A DNA stretch of 64,000 nt from an uncultured Paracoccaceae bacterium (GCA_947495795.1 CANMAI010000007.1:230953-294952); one strand, 5' to 3'. Shown: positions 26,685 through 35,461, counted from the first letter of the stretch. Program-made: numbers and translations. The notes: generated from the sequence alone by a model not told the origin.

Positions 26685-26735
26685 TGGGCTGATCCTTTGG
26701 TTTTTACCGTGGAGTTAGTGTGCAACGGGATCTGG

Positions 26736-26903
26736 GCCAGCGCCTGCCCGTGGGGTGGCGCTGCTGCGTTTGGTTGGAGCGCTTTATATCTGCCACGTGT
26801 CTTTTCGCTCATTCATTGCGCTGATGTTAGCCAAGCGCCAGCCCGGTCGGACGGGCAAGCGCTGGCCCGGCGGGCTGACGCCCTTGATTCCGGGCCGGGT
26901 GAG
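26736..26903 (+). repeat. Dispersed repeat B, copy 3
   Basis: It starts GCCAGCGCCTGCCCGTG and the core ends ACGGGCAAGCGCTGGC at 26866, followed by the shared tail CGCCCTTGATTCCGGGCC. It has the same orientation as copy 1 and internal blocks in common (CTTTAT, TTTCG, AAGCGCCAGCCCG). It lies between the DUF2237 gene start and the end of the AttH-like gene. Confidence 0.7.
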
Positions 26904-26914
26904 GTTTGTTGCGC

Positions 26915-28102
26915 TCAGTAGCCTGTCATTTCCAGGTAGCCTTTGCCTTTGTGGGTGCCTGTCACCGTGACGGGGCCTTCCCAGTACTCGAACACCGTCG
27001 TCATGTAGGCTTGGGGGTTGAGGGCTTGGACGGTGATGTCGAGGGATTTTTCGGGCCATTTGAGGCGCCATCTGGTGGGGATCTGGCGTGTCTTGACGTC
27101 CGAGATCGTGAGAGGCTCGAACTGCATGGCGTCATTGGGGAGGAGGGTGGCGGTGCCGTCGGCATCGATCCATGCGCCGGTGGTGTAGGCACCGCTGCCC
27201 TTGAGGCGGTAGGCCATGAGTTTGGTGTCGTCTTCGAAATGGAGGGAGAACCAGTCCCACCCTGTTTGATCCGGGCTGAGAGGTTGGGAGGACCATTCGC
27301 GATCCAGCCATGCGGTTCCGGTGACGGTTTTGGTGCGCGCGCCAAGGGTAACGGTGCCCGTGAGGGTGTAGTGGGGTTGGCTGTAGTAGTAGCTGGCCTG
27401 TCCCTGGTCGGATTTTCTGGAGTAGCCGTTCTCGCCTTGCAGGACGAGGGGGCCGGTGGCTGTGAGCTGGACTTCGTAGGCAAAATCGGTGCCCGAGGCT
27501 GCGAGGGTGACTTCGGTGAGGTCGTTGGTTTGGCTGGTCATGTGCCAGTCGTCGATATGGGCCTTGAAGGGGTTCGCGGCCACGCCCGCCTGGCCGATGC
27601 CGCCGCGGGCGAAGGTTTCCGAGACATAGTGCTCGGTGGGTGTGGTAACGGCGGCATGGCCCATCCAGATCTGCTGGTTTTGCCAGCCTTCTGATGTGTC
27701 GCCCGGTTTCATTGCCTGGCGGAACAGGGTCCATTGGAGGCCGAGGGGCGCGCCGGCCTCATCCTCCATATTGGCGGTGATGTACCACCATTCGATGCGG
27801 AAATCGGGGTGAGGCTGGTGATCCTGCGGGAAGCGGAGTGTGTGGCCCGGGGTGACGGGTGCATATGCGGCGGCTTCATCTGAGAGGCCTGCATAGCCCT
27901 GGGCCAGGGCCAGGGCGGGTGTGAGTGCGAGAATGAGGGTTGCGAGTATCGTCAGGTATTTTGTGGAAGCTCTACCCGGGGCGGCGTGGGGATGCCTTCG
28001 GCGAGGATATTTTTGGACATAAGATGCGGGGTGCGCGCTTTCCGTCTGGCGGTGTGGACGGGCGGGCCCCGGTGCGGTTTTGGGTTTTGGTTCAGCGTTC
28101 AT
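26915..28102 (-). CDS. AttH/hydroxyneurosporene-synthase-like lipocalin, exported
   Basis: The mature part (from about residue 67) matches the AttH-like two-domain lipocalin family: LRFPQDHQPHPDFRIEWWYI, LGLQWTLFRQAM, GHAAVTTPTEHYVSETFARG, ENGYSRKSDQGQASYYYSQP, WLDREWSSQPL and WDWFSLHFEDDTKLMAYRLK. Such genes often accompany FtsX/ATPase transporters, as here. The start is unusual. The only in-frame ATG is at 28102, overlapping the permease stop, which leaves about 45 odd residues before the hydrophobic signal (LTILATLILALTPALALAQ). Those extra codons run through repeat C. The original start may have been destroyed by that repeat. Confidence 0.8.
   Translation of the reverse strand: MNAEPKPKTAPGPARPHRQTESAHPASYVQKYPRRRHPHAAPGRASTKYLTILATLILALTPALALAQGYAGLSDEAAAYAPVTPGHTLRFPQDHQPHPDFRIEWWYITANMEDEAGAPLGLQWTLFRQAMKPGDTSEGWQNQQIWMGHAAVTTPTEHYVSETFARGGIGQAGVAANPFKAHIDDWHMTSQTNDLTEVTLAASGTDFAYEVQLTATGPLVLQGENGYSRKSDQGQASYYYSQPHYTLTGTVTLGARTKTVTGTAWLDREWSSQPLSPDQTGWDWFSLHFEDDTKLMAYRLKGSGAYTTGAWIDADGTATLLPNDAMQFEPLTISDVKTRQIPTRWRLKWPEKSLDITVQALNPQAYMTTVFEYWEGPVTVTGTHKGKGYLEMTGY
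27981..28026. repeat. Dispersed repeat C, copy 1
   Basis: The block CCTTCGGCGAGGATATTT, then TGGACATAAGATG, preceded by GGCGTGG, is almost identical to 31809-31851. The copy lies inside the apparent N-terminal coding part of the AttH-like gene, just upstream of its signal peptide codons. Confidence 0.65.
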
Positions 28103-30518
28103 GGGAGAAGAGCCCGAGGAGATCTGTGGGGCGCATTTTTGCGAGGCGGAGGGCGGGGATGGCGCTGGCGAGTGCTGCGGTGACGAGGGCGAGGGCGGTG
28201 AGTTTGAGCCATTGATCGGGGAAGAGGAAGAGCGGGAGTTTCCAGCCGAAGGCCTTGACGTTGATGACGGCCGTGAGGATCCACGCAACGGCGAGGCCGA
28301 GGGGAATGGCGGCGAGTGCCGTGAAGAGCGCGAGGGCGGTGGTGCGCAGGAGTTCGAGTTTCGAGAGCCTGGCGCGGGTGAGGCCCATGGCCCAGGCGGG
28401 TGCGAGCTGGGGGAGGCGGAGGGTGGCGAGCGTGAGGAGGCTGGTGAAGAGAGCGAGGCCCGCGACGGCCAGCGTGAGGGCGTTGAGGGCTATGGTGACG
28501 GTGAAGGTTGTCTCGAAGATGCGGCGCGAGATGCCTTTGAGGGCTGATTGATCCACGATTTGCTGAGCGCTGAGTTGGAAGTCCTCGGTGAGGGTTTCTG
28601 CGAGGCGTGCTGCGTGGGCAGCACTTGTGCGGACGCCGTAGCGGCGTTTCTCCACATCCGGCCAGCGCGACAGCAGTTCGGGCATCGGGATGAGCATCTG
28701 GCCGGTGGGATTGCCGTAATCGGCGTAAATGCCCGCGACGCTGAGGGGCCAGTCGTCTTTCGGGGTGGGCAGAGTGATGGTGTCTCCGGGCTGGAGGGCG
28801 AAGCGGCGGGCGAATTGTTCGCTGATGATCGTGGCGGTGCCTGTGGCCGTATCGTCCCACGGGGTGCTGGTGGCATCAATCAGGGGCCAGCTTTCGCGGT
28901 AGGTGGGATGATCTTCGAAGCCGTAGACGGAGACGGGCCAATCGCGAAAGCGGGCTTCCGCATTCCAGATGGGGAGGGTGGCGGTGACGTTTTTATCCGT
29001 TTCGAGACGGGTGCGGATGGCTTCGGCCTGGGCGTCTGTTTCCGCGTAGATATAGAGTTCGGACGCGAGGCGTTTATCCAGATAGGCGAGGAAGGTCTGG
29101 CGGAAGCCATCGACCATCGTGCCGACGCCAATATTGACCGAGAGCGCGAGAAGGAGGGCCATGAGGGCGAGGGAAAGCCCGCCGAGCTGAGCGCGTGTAT
29201 CGGCCCAGAACCATTCTGCTACGGGTGTTCTGGCAGTGCGCGCTAGGATGGTGATGAGTGCGCTGAGGAGGCTGGGAAGGAGAAGCGCTGCTGCCATCAG
29301 GACGGCACCCATGAGCGCGAAGCCCGCGAGGAGGTGCGTGCTGAAGGTGGTGAGTGCTGCACCGGCGAGAAGCACGGCGGCGAGGCGGCGCTGGACCTTG
29401 TGGGCGGCAAGTTCGGACGAGAGCCAGGCCTCTGTGCCGACGGGCGCGAGGATGGAGAGCCTTGCGGCTTTCCAGAAGCTTGTGGTCGCGGCAAGGGCGG
29501 CGCCTGCGAGGCTGATGGCGAGGCCCGCGAGCCACCAGAGGGGCGAGAGGGTGAGGGTGCCCGGCACCTGTGCGCCGTAGAGGCCGCGGAGGGAGGCCGC
29601 GACATCCGGCAGGAGGGACGCGGCGATAAGATAGCCGAGGGCTGTGCCCGCCGCGCCTGCGGTGAGAGCGAGGAGGCCAAGCTCCATCGCCAGCGCTGTG
29701 AGGAGTGTGCGCTGGGGTGTGCCGAGGGCGCGGAGCGTGCGCAGGAGCGAGCGGCGCTGCTCGAACGCGAGGCCGATCGTGGCATGGACGATGAAGAGGC
29801 CGACGACAAAGGACAGGAGGCCGAAGGCGGTGAGGTTGAGGTGGAAGGAATTGGTGAGGCTCGCCAGTTCCGGCGTCTCGCGCGGCGGTGTTGCGATGAG
29901 GCGGGTTTGGGTGATGTTTGCCAGCGGCTGGCGCGATGGTTTTTGGGTGGGAGCGACGATGAGGCGGGTAATCTCGCCCGTCTGGCCGAGCGTGGCCTGT
30001 ACGAAGCCGATATCGGCGATGAGGGTTCCCTGTGGCAGATCTTCGACAATGGTGAAGGGGGGCAGGCCGGTGTTGGCGAGGGCCTCGGCCGTGCCCGGAC
30101 CTGTGAAGATGCGGTAGGGTGGTGCGAGGAAGCTGGAGAGATCTTCCGCGCCTTCTATTGCAGCGGTGCCGAGGGCGTTGGGTGGCAGGGTGAGCGGATC
30201 TATCCCGATCAGGCGGTACGGGCGATTGTTTGAGACATATGTGCCTTCGAGGATTGGGGAGACGCGCCAGCCTGCGCGGCGGAGGGCGATGTAATCGGAT
30301 TGCGCCATCGGCACGCCGCCTGCGACGGCGATGGTGGTGTACTGATCCGCGCCGAGGAGGGAGGCCGCGCGATCATAGCTTTGGCGGGCTTCACTGTTGA
30401 GCGCCTGCACGCCGGACCAGAGAGCCGTGGCGGTGGCGAGACCGATGAGAAGGGCTGCGGCCTGCCAGGGGCGGCGCTTCCAGTGGCTGAGAAGGGCGCG
30501 AAGGGTTTGGGCTAGCAT
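28092..30518 (-). CDS. FtsX-family ABC transporter permease
   Basis: An 808-residue permease of the MacB/FtsX/LolE type with duplicated FtsX modules. One membrane helix is at the N-terminus (WQAAALLIGLATATALWSGV), followed by a large periplasmic domain, three helices near 250-370, another pair near 390-460, a second periplasmic domain, and three helices near the C-terminus. Its partners are the ATPase at 31987-32628 and the AttH-like protein it overlaps by 11 bases. Substrate unknown; such systems move lipids, lipoproteins or lipid-like compounds through the envelope. The start codon overlaps the stop of the open frame at 30512-31990. Confidence 0.9.
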   Translation of the reverse strand: MLAQTLRALLSHWKRRPWQAAALLIGLATATALWSGVQALNSEARQSYDRAASLLGADQYTTIAVAGGVPMAQSDYIALRRAGWRVSPILEGTYVSNNRPYRLIGIDPLTLPPNALGTAAIEGAEDLSSFLAPPYRIFTGPGTAEALANTGLPPFTIVEDLPQGTLIADIGFVQATLGQTGEITRLIVAPTQKPSRQPLANITQTRLIATPPRETPELASLTNSFHLNLTAFGLLSFVVGLFIVHATIGLAFEQRRSLLRTLRALGTPQRTLLTALAMELGLLALTAGAAGTALGYLIAASLLPDVAASLRGLYGAQVPGTLTLSPLWWLAGLAISLAGAALAATTSFWKAARLSILAPVGTEAWLSSELAAHKVQRRLAAVLLAGAALTTFSTHLLAGFALMGAVLMAAALLLPSLLSALITILARTARTPVAEWFWADTRAQLGGLSLALMALLLALSVNIGVGTMVDGFRQTFLAYLDKRLASELYIYAETDAQAEAIRTRLETDKNVTATLPIWNAEARFRDWPVSVYGFEDHPTYRESWPLIDATSTPWDDTATGTATIISEQFARRFALQPGDTITLPTPKDDWPLSVAGIYADYGNPTGQMLIPMPELLSRWPDVEKRRYGVRTSAAHAARLAETLTEDFQLSAQQIVDQSALKGISRRIFETTFTVTIALNALTLAVAGLALFTSLLTLATLRLPQLAPAWAMGLTRARLSKLELLRTTALALFTALAAIPLGLAVAWILTAVINVKAFGWKLPLFLFPDQWLKLTALALVTAALASAIPALRLAKMRPTDLLGLFSHER

Positions 30519-31990
30519 GAGTTGGGCCGCGCGGTGGGGGGCGGATTGGTTTTGGCGTCCTGTGCTGTGGGCTGGCCCTCAGGGCGCGTGGCGATTGCGC
30601 CCGCGCAGGGAGGGAGCGGCTCGGTGCGGAATGCTCTCCGGGGTGTCGGGTCTGTTCGGGAAGGGGCGTGACGCCCCGGCTCTGTGTGGTTAATGGAGAG
30701 GGCGGCTGGGCGGGCTTCGCTGTGGCGGGCTTCAGTGCTGAGCGGCTTCAGGCCGGGCCGAAGGCGGCTGGCGAAAGGGCTTCGAGGCTGCTGGTGGTGG
30801 GGTTTGGTTACCATGTGTTTGGCCGGGCGATTGGTAAAGGTTGGTTCCGACGTCTTGCGCGGAGCCTTTGCGCTGGGGAGAGAGGCGGGCAATGGCGGAG
30901 TGCAGTCTTGCGTATCAGGGGCATTCCGGCGGGTCGTTCCATGCGGGCGGATTTGGATGTTTGTTTGCGGAGCGTCGCGCAAGCCTGGTGCTATCGGTAG
31001 TGAGGAGGAGCTTTGCCGCAGTTTTGCCGCACAGCGATGACGCGCGCTTGCATGCCCGACCAGAAAGCGATGGCATAGCGGGCCGGGGCCTGCGAGGGGC
31101 AACACTTTCGGTGGCTGGGGATCGGAGCCAGCATGGATGGCCTGCAGTGCAGTGAACTGTGCAGGCCGAGTGGGAAACATCCGGGTTTGTGCTCTGCAGG
31201 CATATGCGTTTTGGCAGGCAGGCTGGTGAGTTTGGAGATATCTCGCGTCTGGTTCTTCCTTGCAGGATGGGAGAGGGCGGTTATGCGATAGATTGTTGCT
31301 CCCGGTAAGGCGGTGGGCTGGCGGGTGGCCGGGCTGGTGAGGGGATGGTGTTCGCTGCCTGCAGCCAAGCGCGATGATGGCGTGTTCCCTTAGAGTGGGT
31401 TTTGGTGCCGCGCGCCGCCGGAAGGCTGTGAGGTGCTGGCCCGGGATGACGGCAGGGCCGGTTTTCGGGGCAGAAGCAGGGAGGGGATTTTTCGAACTGT
31501 CGGGACGTGCAGTGCCCGGGATCGTCGGGGAGGACGGATGCTCTGGTGCGCGGGCGGGTTTGGCAGATGTGCGAGACATGCCGCTCCCTCTTGGCAGGCG
31601 CTCTGCGCGGGGCAGGATGGCGTGGCGGGGCATATTCCGGCAATGCGGTGGTTTGGTGGGTAAGGGGCTGGCCGGAATGTTGAGACGTGCTCGCCGGATT
31701 GGGGCTGCCGGGAGGGAGATTTGCGCAGAGTTTCGGGCCGCGCGGCGAAGGGTGTTTTGTGCGGTATGTTCGGGATCTGTGCGTTTGTTGGGCGGTGTGA
31801 TCGGGGTGGCGTGGTGCGGCCTTCGGCGAGGATATTTCTGGACATAAGATGATGGGCGTGGATTTTTTTGCAGACGTGGAGCGGTGGGAGGCATGGCGAA
31901 ATGTGGGGTTGCTGCTGCTGGTGTGAGGCAGGTTGCGGGCATCTTTGGCCGGGAAGGAGCCGTGTGGCCCCGCTGCGTGTGCTTGGTCAT
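30512..31990 (-). other. Unexplained 1.47-kb interval inside an ABC operon, with one open frame filling it
   Basis: Between the ATPase (stop 31987) and permease (start 30518) lie 1.47 kb where relatives, as I recall, have the two genes adjacent. One minus-strand frame of 492 codons spans it exactly: its ATG overlaps the ATPase stop by four bases (ATGA) and its TAG lies within the first codons of the permease. The product would be rich in Pro, Ala, Arg, Ser, Thr and His, without domains or membrane segments. The minus strand is poor in T here, so long open frames can arise by chance. It may be a real disordered protein or a decayed insertion. Repeat C copy 2 is inside it. Confidence 0.3.
31809..31851. 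repeat. Dispersed repeat C, copy 2
   Basis: GGCCTTCGGCGAGGATATTT followed by CTGGACATAAGATG, nearly identical to 27981-28026 and in the same orientation. The two copies flank the permease gene 3.8 kb apart. Confidence 0.65.
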
Positions 31991-32628
31991 GCGAGTTTGC
32001 CCGATTTGAGATGCACCAGGCGTGAAAGGCGGGCGGCAAGGCGAGGGCTGTGGGTGACGAAGAGGAGGGTTGTGCCTGTTTCGGCGACGAGCTCGAGCAT
32101 GAGATCCATCACCGCGTCGCCCGTGGCCTCATCGAGGTTGCCGGTGGGCTCGTCTGCGAGGAAGAGGGGCGGGCGCGGGGCGAGGGCACGGGCAATTGCC
32201 GTGCGCTGGGCCTGCCCGCCGGAGATCTGCTCCGGGTAGCGGGTGAGGAGATCCTGCAGGCCAAGGCGCTGGCTGAGTGTTTCGCACCATGCGGGATCGT
32301 GGCGGCCTGCGAGTTTGGCTTGGAAGGCGATGTTGGCGGCGATGCTGAGGCTGGGGATGAGGTTGAACTGCTGGAAGACGAGGGACAGGCGCGTGCGGCG
32401 GAGATCTGCGCGGCCTTTCTCCGAAAGTGATGTGACCTCCGCATCGCCGATGCGGATGGTGCCGGTATCAGGTTTATCCAGGGCGGCGATGAGGTGGAGG
32501 AGGGTGCTTTTGCCGGAGCCTGACTCGCCCACGAGGGCGAGGGTTTCGCCCTTGGCGGCTGTAAGGTCGATCCCATCGAGTATGGTGAGCGCGCCGTAGG
32601 TTTTGGTGACGCCGGTGAGCGATAGCAT
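31987..32628 (-). CDS. ABC transporter ATP-binding protein (LolD/MacB type)
   Basis: A 213-residue ATPase. Walker A is GESGSGKST near residue 35, the Q-loop is VFQQFNLIPSLS near 84, the signature is ISGGQAQRTAIARAL near 137, Walker B is PPLFLADEPTGNLDE near 155, and the switch His is FVTHSPRLA. The LolD/MacB-like subfamily fits the FtsX permease downstream. ATG 32628 is chosen because AGAGGT precedes it and the family start (MLSLTGVTKTYG) is there; the frame is open to 32682. Confidence 0.93.
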   Translation of the reverse strand: MLSLTGVTKTYGALTILDGIDLTAAKGETLALVGESGSGKSTLLHLIAALDKPDTGTIRIGDAEVTSLSEKGRADLRRTRLSLVFQQFNLIPSLSIAANIAFQAKLAGRHDPAWCETLSQRLGLQDLLTRYPEQISGGQAQRTAIARALAPRPPLFLADEPTGNLDEATGDAVMDLMLELVAETGTTLLFVTHSPRLAARLSRLVHLKSGKLA

Positions 32629-32722
32629 GAGTGACCTCTGGATATGTGACAGGCAGGATAGGGCGCGGGATGGCAGGCTCAAGGGTGGGAGTGTCGCAGG
32701 GGGATGCGGTGCCTTGGCAGGA

Positions 32723-33610
32723 TCAGAGATTGGCGCTGAGGAAATCTATTGCGGCGCGCGTTTTGGCGGGCAGGTAGCGGCGGCTGGGGAAGAGGGCGTA
32801 GGCGGCTGTTTCGAAGCTGGTGGCGGTGACCTGATATTCGGGGAAGAGTTGGGTGAGCTGGCCTGATTTGAGCGCGTCTTTCGCCAGCCAGTCTGCGAGG
32901 AGGGCGGGGCCCATGCCGAGGCGGGCGGCCTCCTTCAGGGCGATCGGGTTGGAGAGGGTGAAGCTGCCCTGGATGGGTACGGCGAATTCCGGGCCTGTGC
33001 GCGGCCTGAAGCGCCATGCCTCGCTGTGCTCGGGCAGGGTGAGGCGCAGGCAATCCTGATCGGCGAGGGCCTCGGGTGACGCGAGCGGGTGGCGGGCTGC
33101 CCAACCGGGTGCGGCGCAGACGAGGTAGCGCGTTTCGGTGAGTTTGCGGCTGATCCAGTCTCCTTTCGGGCTGGGGGCGAGGCGGATGGCGAGATCGAGG
33201 CCTTCTGCGACGAGATCCACATTGGCATCGGTGAGGGCGAGATCGAGCTTTATGCCGGGATACTGTGCGCGAAAGGCGGGCAGGTTGGGGAGGAGGCAGA
33301 GCGTGCCGAAAGCGACCGAGGCTGTAAGGCGCAGCGTGCCTTCGGGGCGGGTTTTGAGGTGGAGGGCCTTTTCGCGGGCGCGGTCGAACTCCTCCAGAAG
33401 CGGCTCTATGCGTTGGAGATAGGCGGCCCCTTCTTCGGTGACCGAAAGCTGCCGTGTGGTGCGTTGAAAGAGGCGGAGACCGAGGCTGGCCTCAACGGCT
33501 GCAAGTGTGCGGGACACGCTGGAGGGATCGAGCTTAAGCTGGCGGGCGGCCTCCGCGATACTGCCGGAGCGGGCGACGGAGAGGGCGGTTTGGAGAGCGG
33601 TATGATCCAT
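32723..33610 (-). CDS. LysR-family regulator, divergent from azoR
   Basis: A 295-residue LysR regulator with the usual winged HTH (LQTALSVARSGSIAEAARQL, then LDPSSVSRTLAAVEASLG) and an effector domain from about residue 90. It is divergently transcribed from an azoreductase gene, a common LysR arrangement, and its start codon overlaps a perfect 23-base palindrome, suggesting autoregulation and control of azoR. Confidence 0.93.
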   Translation of the reverse strand: MDHTALQTALSVARSGSIAEAARQLKLDPSSVSRTLAAVEASLGLRLFQRTTRQLSVTEEGAAYLQRIEPLLEEFDRAREKALHLKTRPEGTLRLTASVAFGTLCLLPNLPAFRAQYPGIKLDLALTDANVDLVAEGLDLAIRLAPSPKGDWISRKLTETRYLVCAAPGWAARHPLASPEALADQDCLRLTLPEHSEAWRFRPRTGPEFAVPIQGSFTLSNPIALKEAARLGMGPALLADWLAKDALKSGQLTQLFPEYQVTATSFETAAYALFPSRRYLPAKTRAAIDFLSANL

Positions 33611-33631
33611 TCGTGCAATTTTTGCACGAAT
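33609..33631. promoter_or_regulatory. LysR operator between the regulator and azoR
   Basis: ATTCGTGCAA and TTGCACGAAT form a perfect inverted repeat around TTT. It covers the first bases of the LysR coding region. A related half-site TTTTGCACGGGT lies at about 33662-33673, nearer azoR. Two such sites fit LysR recall and activation sites. Confidence 0.6.
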
Positions 33632-33706
33632 ATGATGCTTGATCCAGTATTTTTAGCGGGATTTTGCACGGGTAGGCAGGTTGCATTGACAGCAAAAGGA
33701 GCGGAC

Positions 33707-34324
33707 ATGCCTACCTTTCTCAGAATTGATGCAAGCTCTCGCAGATCTGCGAGCGTCTCCCGGGAGATCGGAGATGCGGTGGAAAAGAGCTGGCGTGCGG
33801 CGCATCCCGGCGGGCGGGTGACGGTGCGCGATGTGGCGGATGGCACGATCCCCGTGATCGCGCAAAAGACGGTCGAGGGGTTCTACACGGCCCCTGAAGA
33901 TCTGGATGACGATTTGCGCGCGGCGATCGCCCTTTCGGACGCGCTGATTGCGGAGGTGCAGGCAGCGGATGTCCTGCTGATTACCTCCCCCATCTACAAC
34001 TTTTCCGTGCCTTCGGCGCTGAAGGCCTGGATTGATCAGGTGGTGCGGATCAACCGGACGTTTTCCTACGATGGGGAAGCTTTTACGGGGCTGGCGCGGC
34101 CGGAGCGGGCCATTCTTGTCTGTGCCTACGGCGCGGAGGGGTATCTGGACGGCGAGGGGTTTGCGGCGGCGAATTTTCTGGAGCCCTACCTGCGGTTCTT
34201 GATGGGGTTTCTGGGGATCGGGGAGGTTGAGACGCTGAGCATTCAGGCCACGACAGGTGCGCCTGAGCCTCTGGCGGCGCAGAAGGCGGCACTGGCTGCA
34301 GCGGCGCGCGGCCTTTTTGCCTGA
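33707..34324 (+). CDS. azoR: FMN-dependent NADH-azoreductase
   Basis: A 205-residue flavodoxin-like oxidoreductase that reduces azo compounds and quinones with NADH. Visible features are MPTFLRIDASSRRSASVSRE (phosphate-binding loop), TSPIYNFSVPSALKAWIDQV near 98, which contacts FMN, and LVCAYGAEGY near 140. AAAAGGAG lies six bases upstream of ATG 33707. Expression is probably controlled by the divergent LysR protein, in response to electrophiles or quinones. Confidence 0.88.
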   Translation: MPTFLRIDASSRRSASVSREIGDAVEKSWRAAHPGGRVTVRDVADGTIPVIAQKTVEGFYTAPEDLDDDLRAAIALSDALIAEVQAADVLLITSPIYNFSVPSALKAWIDQVVRINRTFSYDGEAFTGLARPERAILVCAYGAEGYLDGEGFAAANFLEPYLRFLMGFLGIGEVETLSIQATTGAPEPLAAQKAALAAAARGLFA

Positions 34325-34358
34325 GGTTTTATCCGACATTTTGAGAGGAGTGATGGTG

Positions 34359-35243
34359 ATGAAAATTGGATTTCTGGGACTTGGTGCGATGGGATCGCGG
34401 ATGGCGGCGAACCTGATTTCGGCAGGTTTTGAAGTGACGGTGTGGAACCGGACATCCGCGCGGGCGGCGCCGCTTGGTGCCCTTGGTGCGCACGTGGCGG
34501 AGAGCCCGGCGGCGGCGGCGGAAGGTGCGGATCTGGTGTTTGCGATGGTGCGCGATGATGCGGCCTCTGCCGAGATCTGGCTGGGTGTGGATGGCGCGCT
34601 GGCTGCGATGGCGGAGGGTTCGGTCGGGGTGGAATGCTCCACGCTTTCCCTGCCGCATGTGGCGAAGCTGAGCGATGCGTTTGGCAGGGCTGGTATCGGC
34701 TTTCTGGATGCGCCGCTGGCCGGATCGCGCCCGCAGGCTGAGGCGGGTGCGCTGATCTTTCTGGCCGGGGGAGATGTGGATACACTGGCCCGTGTTTCCC
34801 CCGCGCTGGATGTGATGGGTGCTGAGACACATCATGCCGGGGGCATCGGTGCCGGGATGACAGTGAAGCTGATGGTGAACGCGCTTTTCGGGGTGCAGCT
34901 TTCGGTGGCGGCGGAATTGCTGGGCTTTGCGGAGGGGGCCGGGCTTCGCCCATCGGTGGCAGCGGACATTCTTGGCGGCACGCCCGTATGCTCGCCCGCG
35001 TTGCGGGGCGCTATGGGGGCAATGTTGACGGGTGCGTTCGCGCCCGCCTTTCCCATTGACCTTGTGGAGAAGGATTTCGGGTTGCTTGCGGCATCGTCGG
35101 AGGCTGTCTCCGCCGCCTTGGCGGTGAGTGCGGCCGCTCGTGCCAGTTACCAAGCGGCTCAGGCGGCGGGCTTCGGGGGCGACAATATTACGGGGATCGT
35201 CCAGCGATATCTGCCCTTTGGAGAGAATGCAGTGCTGCGCTGA
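34359..35243 (+). CDS. NAD(P)-dependent oxidoreductase, 3-hydroxyisobutyrate dehydrogenase family
   Basis: A 294-residue beta-hydroxyacid dehydrogenase. It has MKIGFLGLGAMGSRMAANLI at the start, VECSTLSLPHVAKLS near 93, APLAGSRPQAEAGAL near 120 and the catalytic-type Lys region GAGMTVKLMVNALFG near 165. It follows azoR by 34 bases and may be in the same transcript. ATG 34359 is better spaced from GAGAGGAG than 34353. Substrate unknown; glyoxylate or succinic-semialdehyde reductases are relatives. Confidence 0.87.
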   Translation: MKIGFLGLGAMGSRMAANLISAGFEVTVWNRTSARAAPLGALGAHVAESPAAAAEGADLVFAMVRDDAASAEIWLGVDGALAAMAEGSVGVECSTLSLPHVAKLSDAFGRAGIGFLDAPLAGSRPQAEAGALIFLAGGDVDTLARVSPALDVMGAETHHAGGIGAGMTVKLMVNALFGVQLSVAAELLGFAEGAGLRPSVAADILGGTPVCSPALRGAMGAMLTGAFAPAFPIDLVEKDFGLLAASSEAVSAALAVSAAARASYQAAQAAGFGGDNITGIVQRYLPFGENAVLR

Positions 35244-35300
35244 TCGGGTGCGTGCCCACCCACCTACCCCCACGCCCCCGCCCACCCCACGCCCCCGACC
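35241..35300. repeat. C-rich element related to the hairpin at 42374 (repeat D)
   Basis: TGATCGGGTGCGTGCCCACC followed by CACCTACCCCCACGCCCCCG resembles TGACCGGCGCGCAGCCCACC and CGCCCACCCC in the loop of the 42374-42446 hairpin. The first three bases are the stop codon of the dehydrogenase. The surrounding 220 bases up to the LysE-type gene hold no gene. Confidence 0.35.
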
Positions 35301-35461
35301 AGCGCTGCACCGCATTGGCCGGGGGTATTGGGGCCGTTGGGAGCGATTGGCTCGCAGAGGCCCTGGGGGGCAGCGGTGTATGGGTTTATGCGGCCGAAAG
35401 GCTGGTTACATTTTGCATCTCTCCCGATAGTCTCGAACCAACATGAGATGGGAGAACGGAC

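Noticed and set aside
31390..31845. Frame starting MSRNILAEG at repeat C as a conserved small protein
   Set aside because: The same MSKNILAEG start appears at the other copy, but only because the repeat itself is shared; the rest differs and stops after 22 codons at 28022.
31374..31847. 157-codon plus-strand frame inside the unexplained ABC-operon interval
   Set aside because: No ribosome site or family resemblance, and it ends inside repeat C; weaker than the minus-strand frame that spans the interval.
35241..35300. CRISPR-like or tandem C-rich repeat
   Set aside because: The CCCAC/CCCCCG units are irregular in length and have no spacers; fits a single degraded repeat element better.
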